A stretch of DNA of 64,000 bases from Auanema rhodensis (GCA_964057225.1 OZ059897.1:10850001-10914000), one strand, 5' to 3'. Shown: positions 1-11,959, counted from the first letter of the stretch. Numbers and translations: made by a program. Notes: a model not told the origin generated them from the sequence alone.

Positions 1-22
1 TTGTTAAGTTGTTGTAATATCG

Positions 23-94
23 GCCCAAGTAGTATAGTGATTAGTACTCCACGTTGTGGCCGTGGCGACACAGGTTCGATTCCTGTCTTGGGCA
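23..94 (+). tRNA. tRNA-His: tRNA-His(GTG), G19A class
   Basis: First copy of the window. Cloverleaf: acceptor GCCCAAG/CTTGGGC, anticodon stem CCACG/CGTGG around loop TTGTGGC, T arm ACAGG-TTCGATT-CCTGT, A73. It carries G19A, which changes the last base of the A box and loses the G19-C56 tertiary pair. Confidence 0.9.
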
Positions 95-354
95 TTTTTT
101 GTTTTGAAATTTAAATGCTATAAAATTATTGCTCGCTTGTCATGTTAGATTTGTTTAATTCAAATACTTATTTAAGTTCTAACAATTTTTGATTTAATCA
201 CGTTCAATTAACTGTATTGTTTTCAAAAATAAAGACAAAATTCAATTTCTGTTCATTGAATTAGAATTTTCATGTTGTCACCCAGAAATTGAAGATTCTT
301 AGTTCAATTCAGTAACAATGAACACACTAACTTTGTTAAGTTGTTGTGATATCG

Positions 355-426
355 GCCCAAGTAATATAGTGGTTAGTACTCCACGTTGTGGCCGTGGCGA
401 CACAGATTCGATTCCTGTCTTGGGCA
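355..426 (+). tRNA. tRNA-His: tRNA-His(GTG), G10A+G53A class
   Basis: G10A (A10-C25 mismatch, inside the A box) and G53A (A53-C61 mismatch, inside the B box). Anticodon and acceptor are intact. Confidence 0.82.
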
Positions 427-686
427 TTTTTTGTTTTGAAATTAAAATGCTACAAAATTATTGCTTGCTTGTCATGTTAGATTTGTTTAATTCAAATACT
501 TATTTAAGTTCTAACAATTATCGATTTAATCACGTTCAATCAACTGTATTGTTTTCAAAAATAAAGACATCTTTCAATTTCTGGTCATTGAATTAGAATT
601 TTCATGTTGTCACACAGAAATTGAAGAATCTTAGTTCATTTCAGTAACAATGAACACACTAACTTTGTTAAGTTGTTGTAATTTCG

Positions 687-758
687 GCCCAAGTAGTATA
701 GTGGTTAGTACTCCACGTTGTGGCCGTGGCGACACAGGTTCGATTCCTGTCTTGGGCA
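687..758 (+). tRNA. tRNA-His: tRNA-His(GTG), consensus
   Basis: Consensus copy. A box TAGTATAGTGG and B box GGTTCGATTCC match the Pol III consensus, all stems pair, and T6 follows A73. Confidence 0.97.
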
Positions 759-1018
759 TTTTTTGTTTTGAAATTTAAATGCTATAAACATATTGCTTGC
801 TTGTCATGTTAGATTTCTTCAATTTGAATACTTATTCAAGTTATAACAATTTTTGATTTGATCACGTTCAATTAACTGTATTGTTTTCAAAAATAAAGAC
901 ATCTTTCAATTTCTGGTCATTGAATTAGAATTTTCATGTTGTCACACAGAAATTGAAGAATCTTAGTTCATTTCAGTAACAATGAACACACTAACTTTGT
1001 TAAGTTGTTGTAATATCG

Positions 1019-1090
1019 GCCCAAGTAGTATAGTGGTTAGTACTCCACGTTGTGGCCGTGGCGACACAGGTTCGATTCCTGTCTTGGGCA
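1019..1090 (+). tRNA. tRNA-His: tRNA-His(GTG), consensus
   Basis: Consensus copy; the downstream spacer is a 331-bp-unit type with the spelling CATTGATTAG. Confidence 0.97.
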
Positions 1091-1349
1091 TTTTTTGTTT
1101 TGAAATTAAAATGCTATAAACATATTGCTTGCTTGTCATGTTAGATTTGTTTAATTCAAATACTTATTTAAGTTCTAACAATTTTTGATTTAATCACGTT
1201 CAATTAACAGTATTGTTTTCAAAAATGAAGACATCTTTCAATTTTTGGTCATTGATTAGAATTTTCATGTTGTCACACAGAAATTGAAGAATCTTAGTTC
1301 ATTTCAGTAACAATGAACACACTAACTTTGTTAAGTTGTTGTAATATCG

Positions 1350-1421
1350 GCCCAAGTAGTATAGTGATTAGTACTCCACGTTGTGGCCGTGGCGACACAG
1401 GTTCGATTCCTGTCTTGGGCA
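1350..1421 (+). tRNA. tRNA-His: tRNA-His(GTG), G19A class
   Basis: G19A in the D loop; otherwise consensus. Confidence 0.9.
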
Positions 1422-1679
1422 TTTTTTGTTTTGAAATTTAAATGCTATAAAATTATTGCTCGCTTGTCATGTTAGATTTGTTTAATTCAAATACTTATTT
1501 AAGTTCTAACAATTTTTGATTTAATCACGTTCAATTAACTGTATTGTTTTCAAAAATAAAGACATCTTTCAATTTCTGGTCATTGAATTAGAATTTTCAT
1601 GTTGTCACACAGGAAATGAGGAATCTTAGTTCATTTCAGTAACAGTGAACACAATAATTTTGTTTAGTTTGTAATACCG

Positions 1680-1751
1680 GCCCAAGTAGTATAGTGGTTA
1701 GTACTCCACGTTGTGGCCGTGGCGACACAGGTTCGATTCCTGTCTTGGGCA
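1680..1751 (+). tRNA. tRNA-His: tRNA-His(GTG), consensus
   Basis: Consensus gene with the TACCGG leader (330-bp unit), the leader type into which the retroelement inserted elsewhere. Confidence 0.97.
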
Positions 1752-2009
1752 TTTTTTGTTTTGAAATTTAAATGCTATAAAATTATTGCTTGCTTGTCAT
1801 GTTAGATTTGTTTAATTCAAATACTTATTTAAATTCTAACAATTTTTGATTTAATCACGTTCAATTAACTGTATTGTTTTCAAAAATAAAGACATCTTTC
1901 AATTTCTGGTCATTGAATTAGAATTTTCATGTTGTCACACAGGAAATGAGGAATCTTAGTTCATTTCAGTAACAGTGAACACAATAATTTTGTTTAGTTT
2001 GTAATACCG

Positions 2010-2081
2010 GCCCAAGTAGTATAGTGGTTAGTACTCCACGTTGTGGCCGTGGCGACACAGGTTCGATTCCTGTCTTGGGCA
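2010..2081 (+). tRNA. tRNA-His: tRNA-His(GTG), consensus
   Basis: Consensus gene, TACCGG leader. Confidence 0.97.
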
Positions 2082-2341
2082 TTTTTTGTTTTGAAATTTA
2101 AATGCTATGAAATTATTGCTTGCTTGTCATGTTAGATTTGTTTAATTTAAATACTTGTTTAAGTTCCAACAATTTTTGATTAAATCACGTTCAATTAACT
2201 GTATTGTTTTCAAAAATAAAGACATCTTTCAATTTCTGGTCATTGAATTAGAATTTTCATGTTGTCACACAGAAATTGAAGAATCTTAGTTCATTTCAGT
2301 AACAATGAACACACTAACTTTGTTAAGTTGTTGTAATATCG

Positions 2342-2413
2342 GCCCAAGTAGTATAGTGATTAGTACTCCACGTTGTGGCCGTGGCGACACAGGTTCGATT
2401 CCTGTCTTGGGCA
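2342..2413 (+). tRNA. tRNA-His: tRNA-His(GTG), G19A class
   Basis: G19A; otherwise consensus. The unit repeats the one at 23. Confidence 0.9.
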
Positions 2414-2673
2414 TTTTTTGTTTTGAAATTTAAATGCTATAAAATTATTGCTCGCTTGTCATGTTAGATTTGTTTAATTCAAATACTTATTTAAGTTCTA
2501 ACAATTTTTGATTTAATCACGTTCAATTAACTGTATTGTTTTCAAAAATAAAGACAAAATTCAATTTCTGTTCATTGAATTAGAATTTTCATGTTGTCAC
2601 CCAGAAATTGAAGATTCTTAGTTCAATTCAGTAACAATGAACACACTAACTTTGTTAAGTTGTTGTGATATCG

Positions 2674-2745
2674 GCCCAAGTAATATAGTGGTTAGTACTC
2701 CACGTTGTGGCCGTGGCGACACAGATTCGATTCCTGTCTTGGGCA
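2674..2745 (+). tRNA. tRNA-His: tRNA-His(GTG), G10A+G53A class
   Basis: G10A and G53A; the unit repeats the one at 355. Confidence 0.82.
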
Positions 2746-3005
2746 TTTTTTGTTTTGAAATTAAAATGCTACAAAATTATTGCTTGCTTGTCATGTTAGA
2801 TTTGTTTAATTCAAATACTTATTTAAGTTCTAACAATTATCGATTTAATCACGTTCAATCAACTGTATTGTTTTCAAAAATAAAGACATCTTTCAATTTC
2901 TGGTCATTGAATTAGAATTTTCATGTTGTCACACAGAAATTGAAGAATCTTAGTTCATTTCAGTAACAATGAACACACTAACTTTGTTAAATTGTTGTAA
3001 TATCG

Positions 3006-3077
3006 GCCCAAGTAGTATAGTGGTTAGTACTCCACGTTGTGGCCGTGGCGACACAGGTTCGATTCCTGTCTTGGGCA
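3006..3077 (+). tRNA. tRNA-His: tRNA-His(GTG), consensus
   Basis: Consensus gene; the leader has TTAAATTG instead of TTAAGTTG. Confidence 0.97.
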
Positions 3078-3337
3078 TTTTTTGTTTTGAAATTTAAATG
3101 CTATAAACATATTGCTTGCTTGTCATGTTAGATTTCTTCAATTTGAATACTTATTCAAGTTATAACAATTTTTGATTTAATCACGTTCAATTAACTGTAT
3201 TGTTTTCAAAAATAAAGACATCTTTCAATTTCTGGTCATTGAATTAGAATTTTCATGTTGTCACACAGAAATTGAAGAATCTTAGTTCATTTCAGTAACA
3301 ATGAACACACTAACTTTGTTAAGTTGTTGTAATATCG

Positions 3338-3409
3338 GCCCAAGTAGTATAGTGGTTAGTACTCCACGTTGTGGCCGTGGCGACACAGGTTCGATTCCTG
3401 TCTTGGGCA
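3338..3409 (+). tRNA. tRNA-His: tRNA-His(GTG), consensus
   Basis: Consensus gene. Confidence 0.97.
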
Positions 3410-3667
3410 TTTTTTGTTTTGAAATTTAAATGCTATAAAATTATTGCTTGCTTGTCATGTTAGATTTGTTTAATTCAAATACTTATTTAAATTCTAACAA
3501 TTTTTGATTTAATCACGTTCAATTAACTGTATTGTTTTCAAAAATAAAGACATCTTTCAATTTCTGGTCATTGAATTAGAATTTTCATGTTGTCACACAG
3601 GAAATGAGGAATCTTAGTTCATTTCAGTAACAGTGAACACAATAATTTTGTTTAGTTTGTAATACCG

Positions 3668-3739
3668 GCCCAAGTAGTATAGTGGTTAGTACTCCACGTT
3701 GTGGCCGTGGCGACACAGGTTCGATTCCTGTCTTGGGCA
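3668..3739 (+). tRNA. tRNA-His: tRNA-His(GTG), consensus
   Basis: Consensus gene, TACCGG leader. Confidence 0.97.
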
Positions 3740-3999
3740 TTTTTTGTTTTGAAATTTAAATGCTATGAAATTATTGCTTGCTTGTCATGTTAGATTTGTT
3801 TAATTTAAATACTTGTTTAAGTTCCAACAATTTTTGATTAAATCACGTTCAATTAACTGTATTGTTTTCAAAAATAAAGACATCTTTCAATTTCTGGTCA
3901 TTGAATTAGAATTTTCATGTTGTCACACAGAAATTGAAGAATCTTAGTTCATTTCAGTAACAATGAACACACTAACTTTGTTAAGTTGTTGTAATATCG

Positions 4000-4071
4000 G
4001 CCCAAGTAGTATAGTGATTAGTACTCCACGTTGTGGCCGTGGCGACACAGGTTCGATTCCTGTCTTGGGCA
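4000..4071 (+). tRNA. tRNA-His: tRNA-His(GTG), G19A class
   Basis: G19A; otherwise consensus. Confidence 0.9.
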
Positions 4072-4331
4072 TTTTTTGTTTTGAAATTTAAATGCTATAA
4101 AATTATTGCTCGCTTGTCATGTTAGATTTGTTTAATTCAAATACTTATTTAAGTTCTAACAATTTTTGATTTAATCACGTTCAATTAACTGTATTGTTTT
4201 CAAAAATAAAGACAAAATTCAATTTCTGTTCATTGAATTAGAATTTTCATGTTGTCACCCAGAAATTGAAGATTCTTAGTTCAATTCAGTAACAATGAAC
4301 ACACTAACTTTGTTAAGTTGTTGTGATATCG

Positions 4332-4403
4332 GCCCAAGTAATATAGTGGTTAGTACTCCACGTTGTGGCCGTGGCGACACAGATTCGATTCCTGTCTTGG
4401 GCA
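4332..4403 (+). tRNA. tRNA-His: tRNA-His(GTG), G10A+G53A class
   Basis: G10A and G53A; offset 1658 from the copy at 2674, part of a five-unit duplication. Confidence 0.82.
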
Positions 4404-4663
4404 TTTTTTGTTTTGAAATTAAAATGCTACAAAATTATTGCTTGCTTGTCATGTTAGATTTGTTTAATTCAAATACTTATTTAAGTTCTAACAATTATCG
4501 ATTTAATCACGTTCAATCAACTGTATTGTTTTCAAAAATAAAGACATCTTTCAATTTCTGGTCATTGAATTAGAATTTTCATGTTGTCACACAGAAATTG
4601 AAGAATCTTAGTTCATTTCAGTAACAATGAACACACTAACTTTGTTAAGTTGTTGTAATTTCG

Positions 4664-4735
4664 GCCCAAGTAGTATAGTGGTTAGTACTCCACGTTGTGG
4701 CCGTGGCGACACAGGTTCGATTCCTGTCTTGGGCA
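4664..4735 (+). tRNA. tRNA-His: tRNA-His(GTG), consensus
   Basis: Consensus gene; the leader reads ATTTCGG, as at 687. Confidence 0.97.
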
Positions 4736-4995
4736 TTTTTTGTTTTGAAATTTAAATGCTATAAACATATTGCTTGCTTGTCATGTTAGATTTCTTCAAT
4801 TTGAATACTTGTTTAAGTTCCAACAATTTTTGATTAAATCACGTTCAATTAACTGTATTGTTTTCAAAAATAAAGACATCTTTCAATTTCTGGTCATTGA
4901 ATTAGAATTTTCATGTTGTCACACAGAAATTGAAGAATCTTAGTTCATTTCAGTAACAATGAACACACTAACTTTGTTAAGTTGTTGTAATATCG

Positions 4996-5067
4996 GCCCA
5001 AGTAGTATAGTGATTAGTACTCCACGTTGTGGCCGTGGCGACACAGGTTCGATTCCTGTCTTGGGCA
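4996..5067 (+). tRNA. tRNA-His: tRNA-His(GTG), G19A class
   Basis: G19A; otherwise consensus. Confidence 0.9.
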
Positions 5068-5327
5068 TTTTTTGTTTTGAAATTTAAATGCTATAAAATT
5101 ATTGCTTGCTTGTCATGTTAGATTTGTTTAATTCAAATACTTATTTAAATTCTAACAATTTTTAATTTAATCACGTTCAATTAACTGTATTGTTTTCAAA
5201 AATAAAGACATCTTTCAATTTCTGGTCATTGAATTAGAATTTTCATGTTGTCACACAGAAATTGAAGAATCTTAGTTCATTTCAGTAACAATGAACACAC
5301 TAACTTTGTTAAGTTGTTGTAATATCG

Positions 5328-5399
5328 GCCCAAGTAGTATAGTGGTTAGTACTCCACGTTGTGGCCGTGGCGACACAGGTTCGATTCCTGTCTTGGGCA
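5328..5399 (+). tRNA. tRNA-His: tRNA-His(GTG), consensus
   Basis: Consensus gene; same unit type as 1019. Confidence 0.97.
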
Positions 5400-5658
5400 T
5401 TTTTTGTTTTGAAATTAAAATGCTATAAACATATTGCTTGCTTGTCATGTTAGATTTGTTTAATTCAAATACTTATTTAAGTTCTAACAATTTTTGATTT
5501 AATCACGTTCAATTAACAGTATTGTTTTCAAAAATGAAGACATCTTTCAATTTTTGGTCATTGATTAGAATTTTCATGTTGTCACACAGAAATTGAAGAA
5601 TCTTAGTTCATTTCAGTAACAATGAACACACTAACTTTGTTAAGTTGTTGTAATATCG

Positions 5659-5730
5659 GCCCAAGTAGTATAGTGATTAGTACTCCACGTTGTGGCCGTG
5701 GCGACACAGGTTCGATTCCTGTCTTGGGCA
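5659..5730 (+). tRNA. tRNA-His: tRNA-His(GTG), G19A class
   Basis: G19A; otherwise consensus. Confidence 0.9.
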
Positions 5731-5990
5731 TTTTTTGTTTTGAAATTTAAATGCTATAAAATTATTGCTCGCTTGTCATGTTAGATTTGTTTAACTCAAA
5801 TACTTATTTAAGTTCTAACAATTTTTGATTTAATCACGTTCAATTAACTGTATTGTTTTCAAAAATAAAGACAAAATTCAATTTCTGTTCATTGAATTAG
5901 AATTTTCATGTTGTCACCCAGAAATTGAAGATTCTTAGTTCAATTCAGTAACAATGAACACACTAACTTTGTTAAGTTGTTGTGATATCG

Positions 5991-6062
5991 GCCCAAGTAA
6001 TATAGTGGTTAGTACTCCACGTTGTGGCCGTGGCGAAACAGATTCGATTCCTGTCTTTGGCA
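5991..6062 (+). tRNA. tRNA-His: tRNA-His(GTG), G10A+G53A+G69T with variable-loop change
   Basis: G10A, G53A and G69T (C4-T69 mismatch), plus a private C48A in the variable loop (CGAA instead of CGAC). Three mismatched pairs make it likely non-functional. Confidence 0.68.
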
Positions 6063-6322
6063 TTTTTTGTTTTGAAATTAAAATGCTACAAAATTATTGC
6101 TTGCTTGTCATGTTAGATTTGTTTAATTCAAATACTTATTTAAGTTCTAACAATTATCGATTTAATCACGTTCAATCAACTGTATTGTTTTCAAAAATAA
6201 AGACATCTTTCAATTTCTGGTCATTGAATTAGAATTTTCATGTTGTCACACAGAAATTGAAGAATCTTAGTTCAATTCAGTAACAATGAACACACTAACT
6301 TTGTTAAGTTGTTGTAATATCG

Positions 6323-6394
6323 GCCCAAGTAGTATAGTGGTTAGTACTCCACGTTGTGGCCGTGGCGACACAGATTCGATTCCTGTTTTGGGCA
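6323..6394 (+). tRNA. tRNA-His: tRNA-His(GTG), G53A+C66T class
   Basis: G53A in the B box; C66T turns G7-C66 into a G-T wobble. Confidence 0.82.
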
Positions 6395-6654
6395 TTTTTT
6401 GTTTTGAAATTTAAATGCTATAAACATATTGCTTGCTTGTCATGTTAGATTTGTTTAATTCAAATACTCATTTAAGTTCTATCAATTTTCGATTTAATCA
6501 CGTTCAATCAACTGTATTGTTTTCAAAAATAAAGACATCTTTCAATTTCTGGTCATTGAATTAGAATTTCCATGTTGTCACACAGAAATTGAAGAATCTT
6601 AGTTCATTTCAGTAACAATGAACACACTAATTTTGTTAAGTTGTTGTAATATCG

Positions 6655-6726
6655 GCCCAAGTAGTATAGTGGTTAGTACTCCACGTTGTGGCCGTGGCGA
6701 CACAGGTTCGATTCCTGTCTTGGGCA
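6655..6726 (+). tRNA. tRNA-His: tRNA-His(GTG), consensus
   Basis: Consensus gene. Confidence 0.97.
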
Positions 6727-6986
6727 TTTTTTGTTTTGAAATTAAAATGCTATAAAATTATTGCTTGCTTGTCTTGTTAGATTTGTTTAATTCAAATACT
6801 TATTTAAGTTCTAACAATTTTCGATTTAATCACGTTCAATCAACTGTATTGTTTTCAAAAATAAAGACATCTTTCAATTTCTGGTCATTGAATTAGAATT
6901 TTCATGTTGTCACACAGAAATTGAAGAATCTTAGTTCATTTCAGTAACAATGAACACACTAACTTTGTTAAGTTGTTGTAATATTG

Positions 6987-7058
6987 GCCCAAGTAGTATA
7001 GTGGTTAGTACTCCACGTTGTGGCCGTGGCGACACAGATTCGATTCCTGTCTTGGGCA
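6987..7058 (+). tRNA. tRNA-His: tRNA-His(GTG), G53A class
   Basis: G53A only; leader ATATTGG. Confidence 0.86.
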
Positions 7059-7318
7059 TTTTTTGTTTTGAAATTAAAGTGCTATAAACATATTGCTTGC
7101 TTGTCATGTTAGATTTGTTTAATTCGAATACTTATTTAAGTTCTATCAATTTTCGATTTAATCACGTTCAATCAACTGTATTGTTTTCAAAAATAAAGAC
7201 ATCTTTCAATTTCTGGTCATTGAATTAGAATTTTCATGTTGTCACACAGAAATTGAAGAATCTTAGTTCATTTCAGTAACAATGAACACACTGACTTTGT
7301 TTAGTTGTTGTAATATCG

Positions 7319-7390
7319 GCCCAAGTAGTATAGTGGTTAGTACTCCACGTTGTGGCCGTGGCGACACAGGTTCGATTCCTGTCTTGGGCA
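7319..7390 (+). tRNA. tRNA-His: tRNA-His(GTG), consensus
   Basis: Consensus gene. Confidence 0.97.
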
Positions 7391-7650
7391 TTTTTTGTTT
7401 TGAAATTAAAATGCTATAAAATTATTGCTTGCTTGTCTTGTTAGATTTCTTTAATTTGAATACTTATTCAAGTTATAACAATTTTCGATTTAATCACGTT
7501 CAATCAACTGTATTGTTTTCAAAAATAAAGACATCTTTCAATTTCTGGTCATTGAATTAGAATTTTCATGTTGTCACCCAGAAATTGAAGAATCTTATTT
7601 CATTTCAGTAACAATGAACACACTAACTTTGTTAAGTTGTTGTAATATCG

Positions 7651-7722
7651 GCCCAAGTAGTATGGTGGTTAGTACTCCACGTTGTGGCCGTGGCGACACA
7701 GATTCGATTCCTGTCTTGGGCA
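7651..7722 (+). tRNA. tRNA-His: tRNA-His(GTG), A14G+G53A class
   Basis: A14G hits the invariant A of the A box (T8-A14 contact) and G53A hits the B box. Confidence 0.8.
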
Positions 7723-7982
7723 TTTTTTGTTTTGAAATTAAAGTGCTATAAACATATTGCTTGCTTGTCATGTTAGATTTGTTTAATTCAAATACTTATT
7801 TAAGTTCTATCAATTTTCGATTTAATCACGTTCAATCAACTGTATTGTTTTCAAAAATAAAGACATCTTTCAATTTCTGGTCATTGAATTAGAATTTTCA
7901 TGTTGTCACACAGAAATTGAAGAATCTTAGTTCATTTCAGTAACAATGAACACACTGACTTTGTTAAGTTGTTGTAATATCG

Positions 7983-8054
7983 GCCCAAGTAGTATAGTGG
8001 TTAGTACTCCACGTTGTGGCCGTGGCGACACAGGTTCGATTCCTGTCTTGGGCA
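7983..8054 (+). tRNA. tRNA-His: tRNA-His(GTG), consensus
   Basis: Consensus gene. Confidence 0.97.
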
Positions 8055-8314
8055 TTTTTTGTTTTGAAATTAAAATGCTATAAAATTATTGCTTGCTTGT
8101 CTTGTTAGATTTCTTTAATTTGAATACTTATTCAAGTTATAACAATTTTCGATTTAATCACGTTCAATCAACTGTATTGTTTTCAAAAATAAAGACATCT
8201 TTCAATTTCTGGTCATTGAATTAGAATTTTCATGTTGTCACCCAGAAATTGAAGAATCTTATTTCATTTCAGTAACAATGAACACACTAACTTTGTTAAG
8301 TTGTTTTAATATCG

Positions 8315-8386
8315 GCCCAAGTAGTATAGTGATTAGTACTCCACGTTGTGGCCGTGGCGACACAGGTTCGATTCCTGTCTTGGGCA
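8315..8386 (+). tRNA. tRNA-His: tRNA-His(GTG), G19A class
   Basis: G19A; otherwise consensus. Confidence 0.9.
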
Positions 8387-8646
8387 TTTTTTGTTTTGAA
8401 ATTTAAATGCTATAAAATTATTGCTCGCTTGTCATGTTAGATTTGTTTAATTCAAATACTTATTTAAGTTCTAACAATTTTTGATTTAATCACGTTCAAT
8501 TAACTGTATTGTTTTCAAAAATAAAGACAAAATTCAATTTCTGTTCATTGAATTAGAATTTTCATGTTGTCACCCAGAAATTGAAGATTCTTAGTTCAAT
8601 TCAGTAACAATGAACACACTAACTTTGTTAAGTTGTTGTGATATCG

Positions 8647-8718
8647 GCCCAAGTAATATAGTGGTTAGTACTCCACGTTGTGGCCGTGGCGACACAGGTT
8701 CGATTCCTGTCTTGGGCA
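8647..8718 (+). tRNA. tRNA-His: tRNA-His(GTG), G10A class
   Basis: G10A only (A10-C25 mismatch, A box); B box consensus. Confidence 0.87.
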
Positions 8719-8978
8719 TTTTTTGTTTTGAAATTAAAATGCTATAAACATATTGCTTGCTTGTCATGTTAGATTTCTTCAATTTGAATACTTATTCAAG
8801 TTATAACAATTTTTGATTTAATCACGTTCAATTAACTGTATTGTTTTCAAAAATAAAGACATCTTTCAATTTCTGGTCATTGAATTAGAATTTTCATGTT
8901 GTCACACAGAAATTGAAGAATCTTAGTTCATTTCAGTAACAATGAACACACTAACTTTGTTATGTTGTTGTAATATCG

Positions 8979-9050
8979 GCCCAAGTAGTATGGTGGTTAG
9001 TACTCCACGTTGTGGCCGTGGCGACACAGATTCGATTCCTGTCTTGGGCA
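8979..9050 (+). tRNA. tRNA-His: tRNA-His(GTG), A14G+G53A class
   Basis: A14G and G53A; leader TTATGTTG, shared only with the copy at 35870. Confidence 0.8.
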
Positions 9051-9310
9051 TTTTTTGTTTTGAAATTAAAGTGCTATAAACATATTGCTTGCTTGTCATG
9101 TTAGATTTGTTTAATTCAAATACTTATTTAAGTTCTATCAATTTTCGATTTAATCACGTTCAATCAACTGTATTGTTTTCAAAAATAAAGACATCTTTCA
9201 ATTTCTGGTCATTGAATTAGAATTTTCATGTTGTCACACAGAAATTGAAGAATCTTAGTTCATTTCAGTAACAATGAACACACTAACTTTGTTAAGTTGT
9301 TGTAATATCG

Positions 9311-9382
9311 GCCCAAGTAGTATAGTGGTTAGTACTCCACGTTGTGGCCGTGGCGACACAGGTTCGATTCCTGTCTTGGGCA
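9311..9382 (+). tRNA. tRNA-His: tRNA-His(GTG), consensus
   Basis: Consensus gene. Confidence 0.97.
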
Positions 9383-9641
9383 TTTTTTGTTTTGAAATTA
9401 AAATGCTATAAACATATTGCTTGCTTGTCATGTTAGATTTGTTTAATTCAAATACTTATTTAAGTTCTAACAATTTTTGATTTAATCACGTTCAATTAAC
9501 AGTATTGTTTTCAAAAATGAAGACATCTTTCAATTTTTGGTCATTGATTAGAATTTTCATGTTGTCACACAGAAATTGAAGAATCTTAGTTCATTTCAGT
9601 AACAATGAACACACTAACTTTGTTAAGTTGTTGTAATATCG

Positions 9642-9713
9642 GCCCAAGTAGTATAGTGGTTAGTACTCCACGTTGTGGCCGTGGCGACACAGGTTCGATT
9701 CCTGTCTTGGGCA
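9642..9713 (+). tRNA. tRNA-His: tRNA-His(GTG), consensus
   Basis: Consensus gene. Confidence 0.97.
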
Positions 9714-9971
9714 TTTTTTGTTTTGAAATTTAAATGCTATAAAATTATTGCTTGCTTGTCATGTTAGATTTGTTTAATTCAAATACTTATTTAAATTCTA
9801 ACAATTTTTGATTTAATCACGTTCAATTAACTGTATTGTTTTCAAAAATAAAGACATCTTTCAATTTCTGGTCATTGAATTAGAATTTTCATGTTGTCAC
9901 ACAGGAAATGAAGAATCTTAGTTCATTTCAGTAACAATGAACACAATAATTTTGTTTAGTTTGTAATACCG

Positions 9972-10043
9972 GCCCAAGTAGTATAGTGGTTAGTACTCCA
10001 CGTTGTGGCCGTGGCGACACAGGTTCGATTCCTGTCTTGGGCA
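9972..10043 (+). tRNA. tRNA-His: tRNA-His(GTG), consensus
   Basis: Consensus gene, TACCGG leader. Confidence 0.97.
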
Positions 10044-10303
10044 TTTTTTGTTTTGAAATTTAAATGCTATAAAATTATTGCTTGCTTGTCATGTTAGATT
10101 TGTTTAATTTAAATACTCATTTAAGTTCCAACAATTTTCGATTAAATCACGTTCATTTAACTGTATTGTTTTCAAAAATAAAGACAAAATTCAATTTCTG
10201 TTCATTGAATTAGAATTTTCATGTTGTCACACAGAAATTGAAGAATCTTAGTTCATTTCAGTAACAATGAACACACTAACTTTGTTAAGTTGTTGTAATA
10301 TCG

Positions 10304-10375
10304 GCCCAAGTAGTATAGTGGTTAGTACTCCACGTTGTGGCCGTGGCGACACAGGTTCGATTCCTGTCTTGGGCA
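10304..10375 (+). tRNA. tRNA-His: tRNA-His(GTG), consensus
   Basis: Consensus gene; first unit of higher-order block 1. Confidence 0.97.
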
Positions 10376-10635
10376 TTTTTTGTTTTGAAATTTAAATGCT
10401 ATGAAATTATTGCTTGCTTGTCATGTTAGATTTGTTTAATTTAAATACTTGTTTAAGTTCCAACAATTTTTGATTAAATCACGTTCAATTAACTGTATTG
10501 TTTTCAAAAATAAAGACATCTTTCAATTTCTGGTCATTGAATTAGAATTTTCATGTTGTCACACAGAAATTGAAGAATCTTAGTTCATTTCAGTAACAAT
10601 GAACACACTAACTTTGTTAAGTTGTTGTAATATCG

Positions 10636-10707
10636 GCCCAAGTAGTATAGTGATTAGTACTCCACGTTGTGGCCGTGGCGACACAGGTTCGATTCCTGTC
10701 TTGGGCA
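10636..10707 (+). tRNA. tRNA-His: tRNA-His(GTG), G19A class
   Basis: G19A; otherwise consensus. Confidence 0.9.
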
Positions 10708-10965
10708 TTTTTTGTTTTGAAATTTAAATGCTATAAAATTATTGCTCGCTTGTCATGTTAGATTTGTTTAATTCAAATACTTATTTAAGTTCTAACAATT
10801 TTTGATTTAATCACGTTCAATTAACTGTATTGTTTTCAAAAATAAAGACAAAATTCAATTTCTGTTCATTGAATTAGAATTTTCATGTTGTCACCCAGAA
10901 ATTGAAGATTCTTAGTTCATTTCAGTAACAATGAACACAATAATTTTGTTTAGTTTGTAATACCG

Positions 10966-11037
10966 GCCCAAGTAGTATAGTGGTTAGTACTCCACGTTGT
11001 GGCCGTGGCGACACAGGTTCGATTCCTGTCTTGGGCA
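10966..11037 (+). tRNA. tRNA-His: tRNA-His(GTG), consensus
   Basis: Consensus gene, TACCGG leader. Confidence 0.97.
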
Positions 11038-11297
11038 TTTTTTGTTTTGAAATTTAAATGCTATAAAATTATTGCTTGCTTGTCATGTTAGATTTGTTTA
11101 ATTTAAATACTTGTTTAAGTTCCAACAATTTTTGATTAAATCACGTTCAATTAACTGTATTGTTTTCAAAAATAAAGACATCTTTCAATTTCTGGTCATT
11201 GAATTAGAATTTTCATGTTGTCACACAGAAATTGAAGAATCTTAGTTCATTTCAGTAACAATGAACACACTAACTTTGTTAAGTTGTTGTAATATCG

Positions 11298-11369
11298 GCC
11301 CAAGTAGTATAGTGACTAGTACTCCACGTTGTGGCCGTGGCGACACAGGTTCGATTCCTGTCTTGGGCA
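11298..11369 (+). tRNA. tRNA-His: tRNA-His(GTG), G19A+T20C class
   Basis: D loop carries G19A and T20C. This marker occurs only at 11298, 14612 and 18258, one per higher-order block. Confidence 0.88.
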
Positions 11370-11629
11370 TTTTTTGTTTTGAAATTTAAATGCTATAAAA
11401 TTATTGCTCGCTTGTCATGTTAGATTTGTTTAATTCAAATACTTATTTAAGTTCTAACAATTTTTGATTTAATCACGTTCAATTAACTGTATTGTTTTCA
11501 AAAATAAAGACAAAATTCAATTTCTGTTCATTGAATTAGAATTTTCATGTTGTCACCCAGAAATTGAAGATTCTTAGTTCAATTCAGTAACAATGAACAC
11601 ACTAACTTTGTTAAGTTGTTGTGATATCG

Positions 11630-11701
11630 GCCCAAGTAATATAGTGGTTAGTACTCCACGTTGTGGCCGTGGCGACACAGATTCGATTCCTGTCTTTGGC
11701 A
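11630..11701 (+). tRNA. tRNA-His: tRNA-His(GTG), G10A+G53A+G69T class
   Basis: G10A, G53A and G69T: three broken pairs (D stem, T stem, acceptor) and both promoter boxes altered. Confidence 0.73.
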
Positions 11702-11959
11702 TTTTTTGTTTTGAAATTTAAATGCTATAAAATTATTGCTTGCTTGTCATGTTAGATTTGTTTAATTCAAATACTTATTTAAATTCTAACAATTTTTGAT
11801 TTAATCACGTTCAATTAACTGTATTGTTTTCAAAAATAAAGACATCTTTCAATTTCTGGTCATTGAATTAGAATTTTCATGTTGTCACACAGGAAATGAA
11901 GAATCTTAGTTCATTTCAGTAACAATGAACACAATAATTTTGTTTAGTTTGTAATACCG

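Noticed and set aside
318..596. Repeated 92-codon plus-strand ORF covering a tRNA and its spacer (also at 2637, 4295, 5954, 15901, 19547, 21205, 42461, 62697, and shorter forms at 43604, 44268, 62365)
   Set aside because: The ORF runs straight through the tRNA gene and exists only in units where G10A/G53A-type spacers happen to lack stops; the conservation is that of the repeat DNA.
8591..8782. 63-codon minus-strand ORF across a tRNA unit (also at 35482)
   Set aside because: Antisense of the tRNA unit; same reason.
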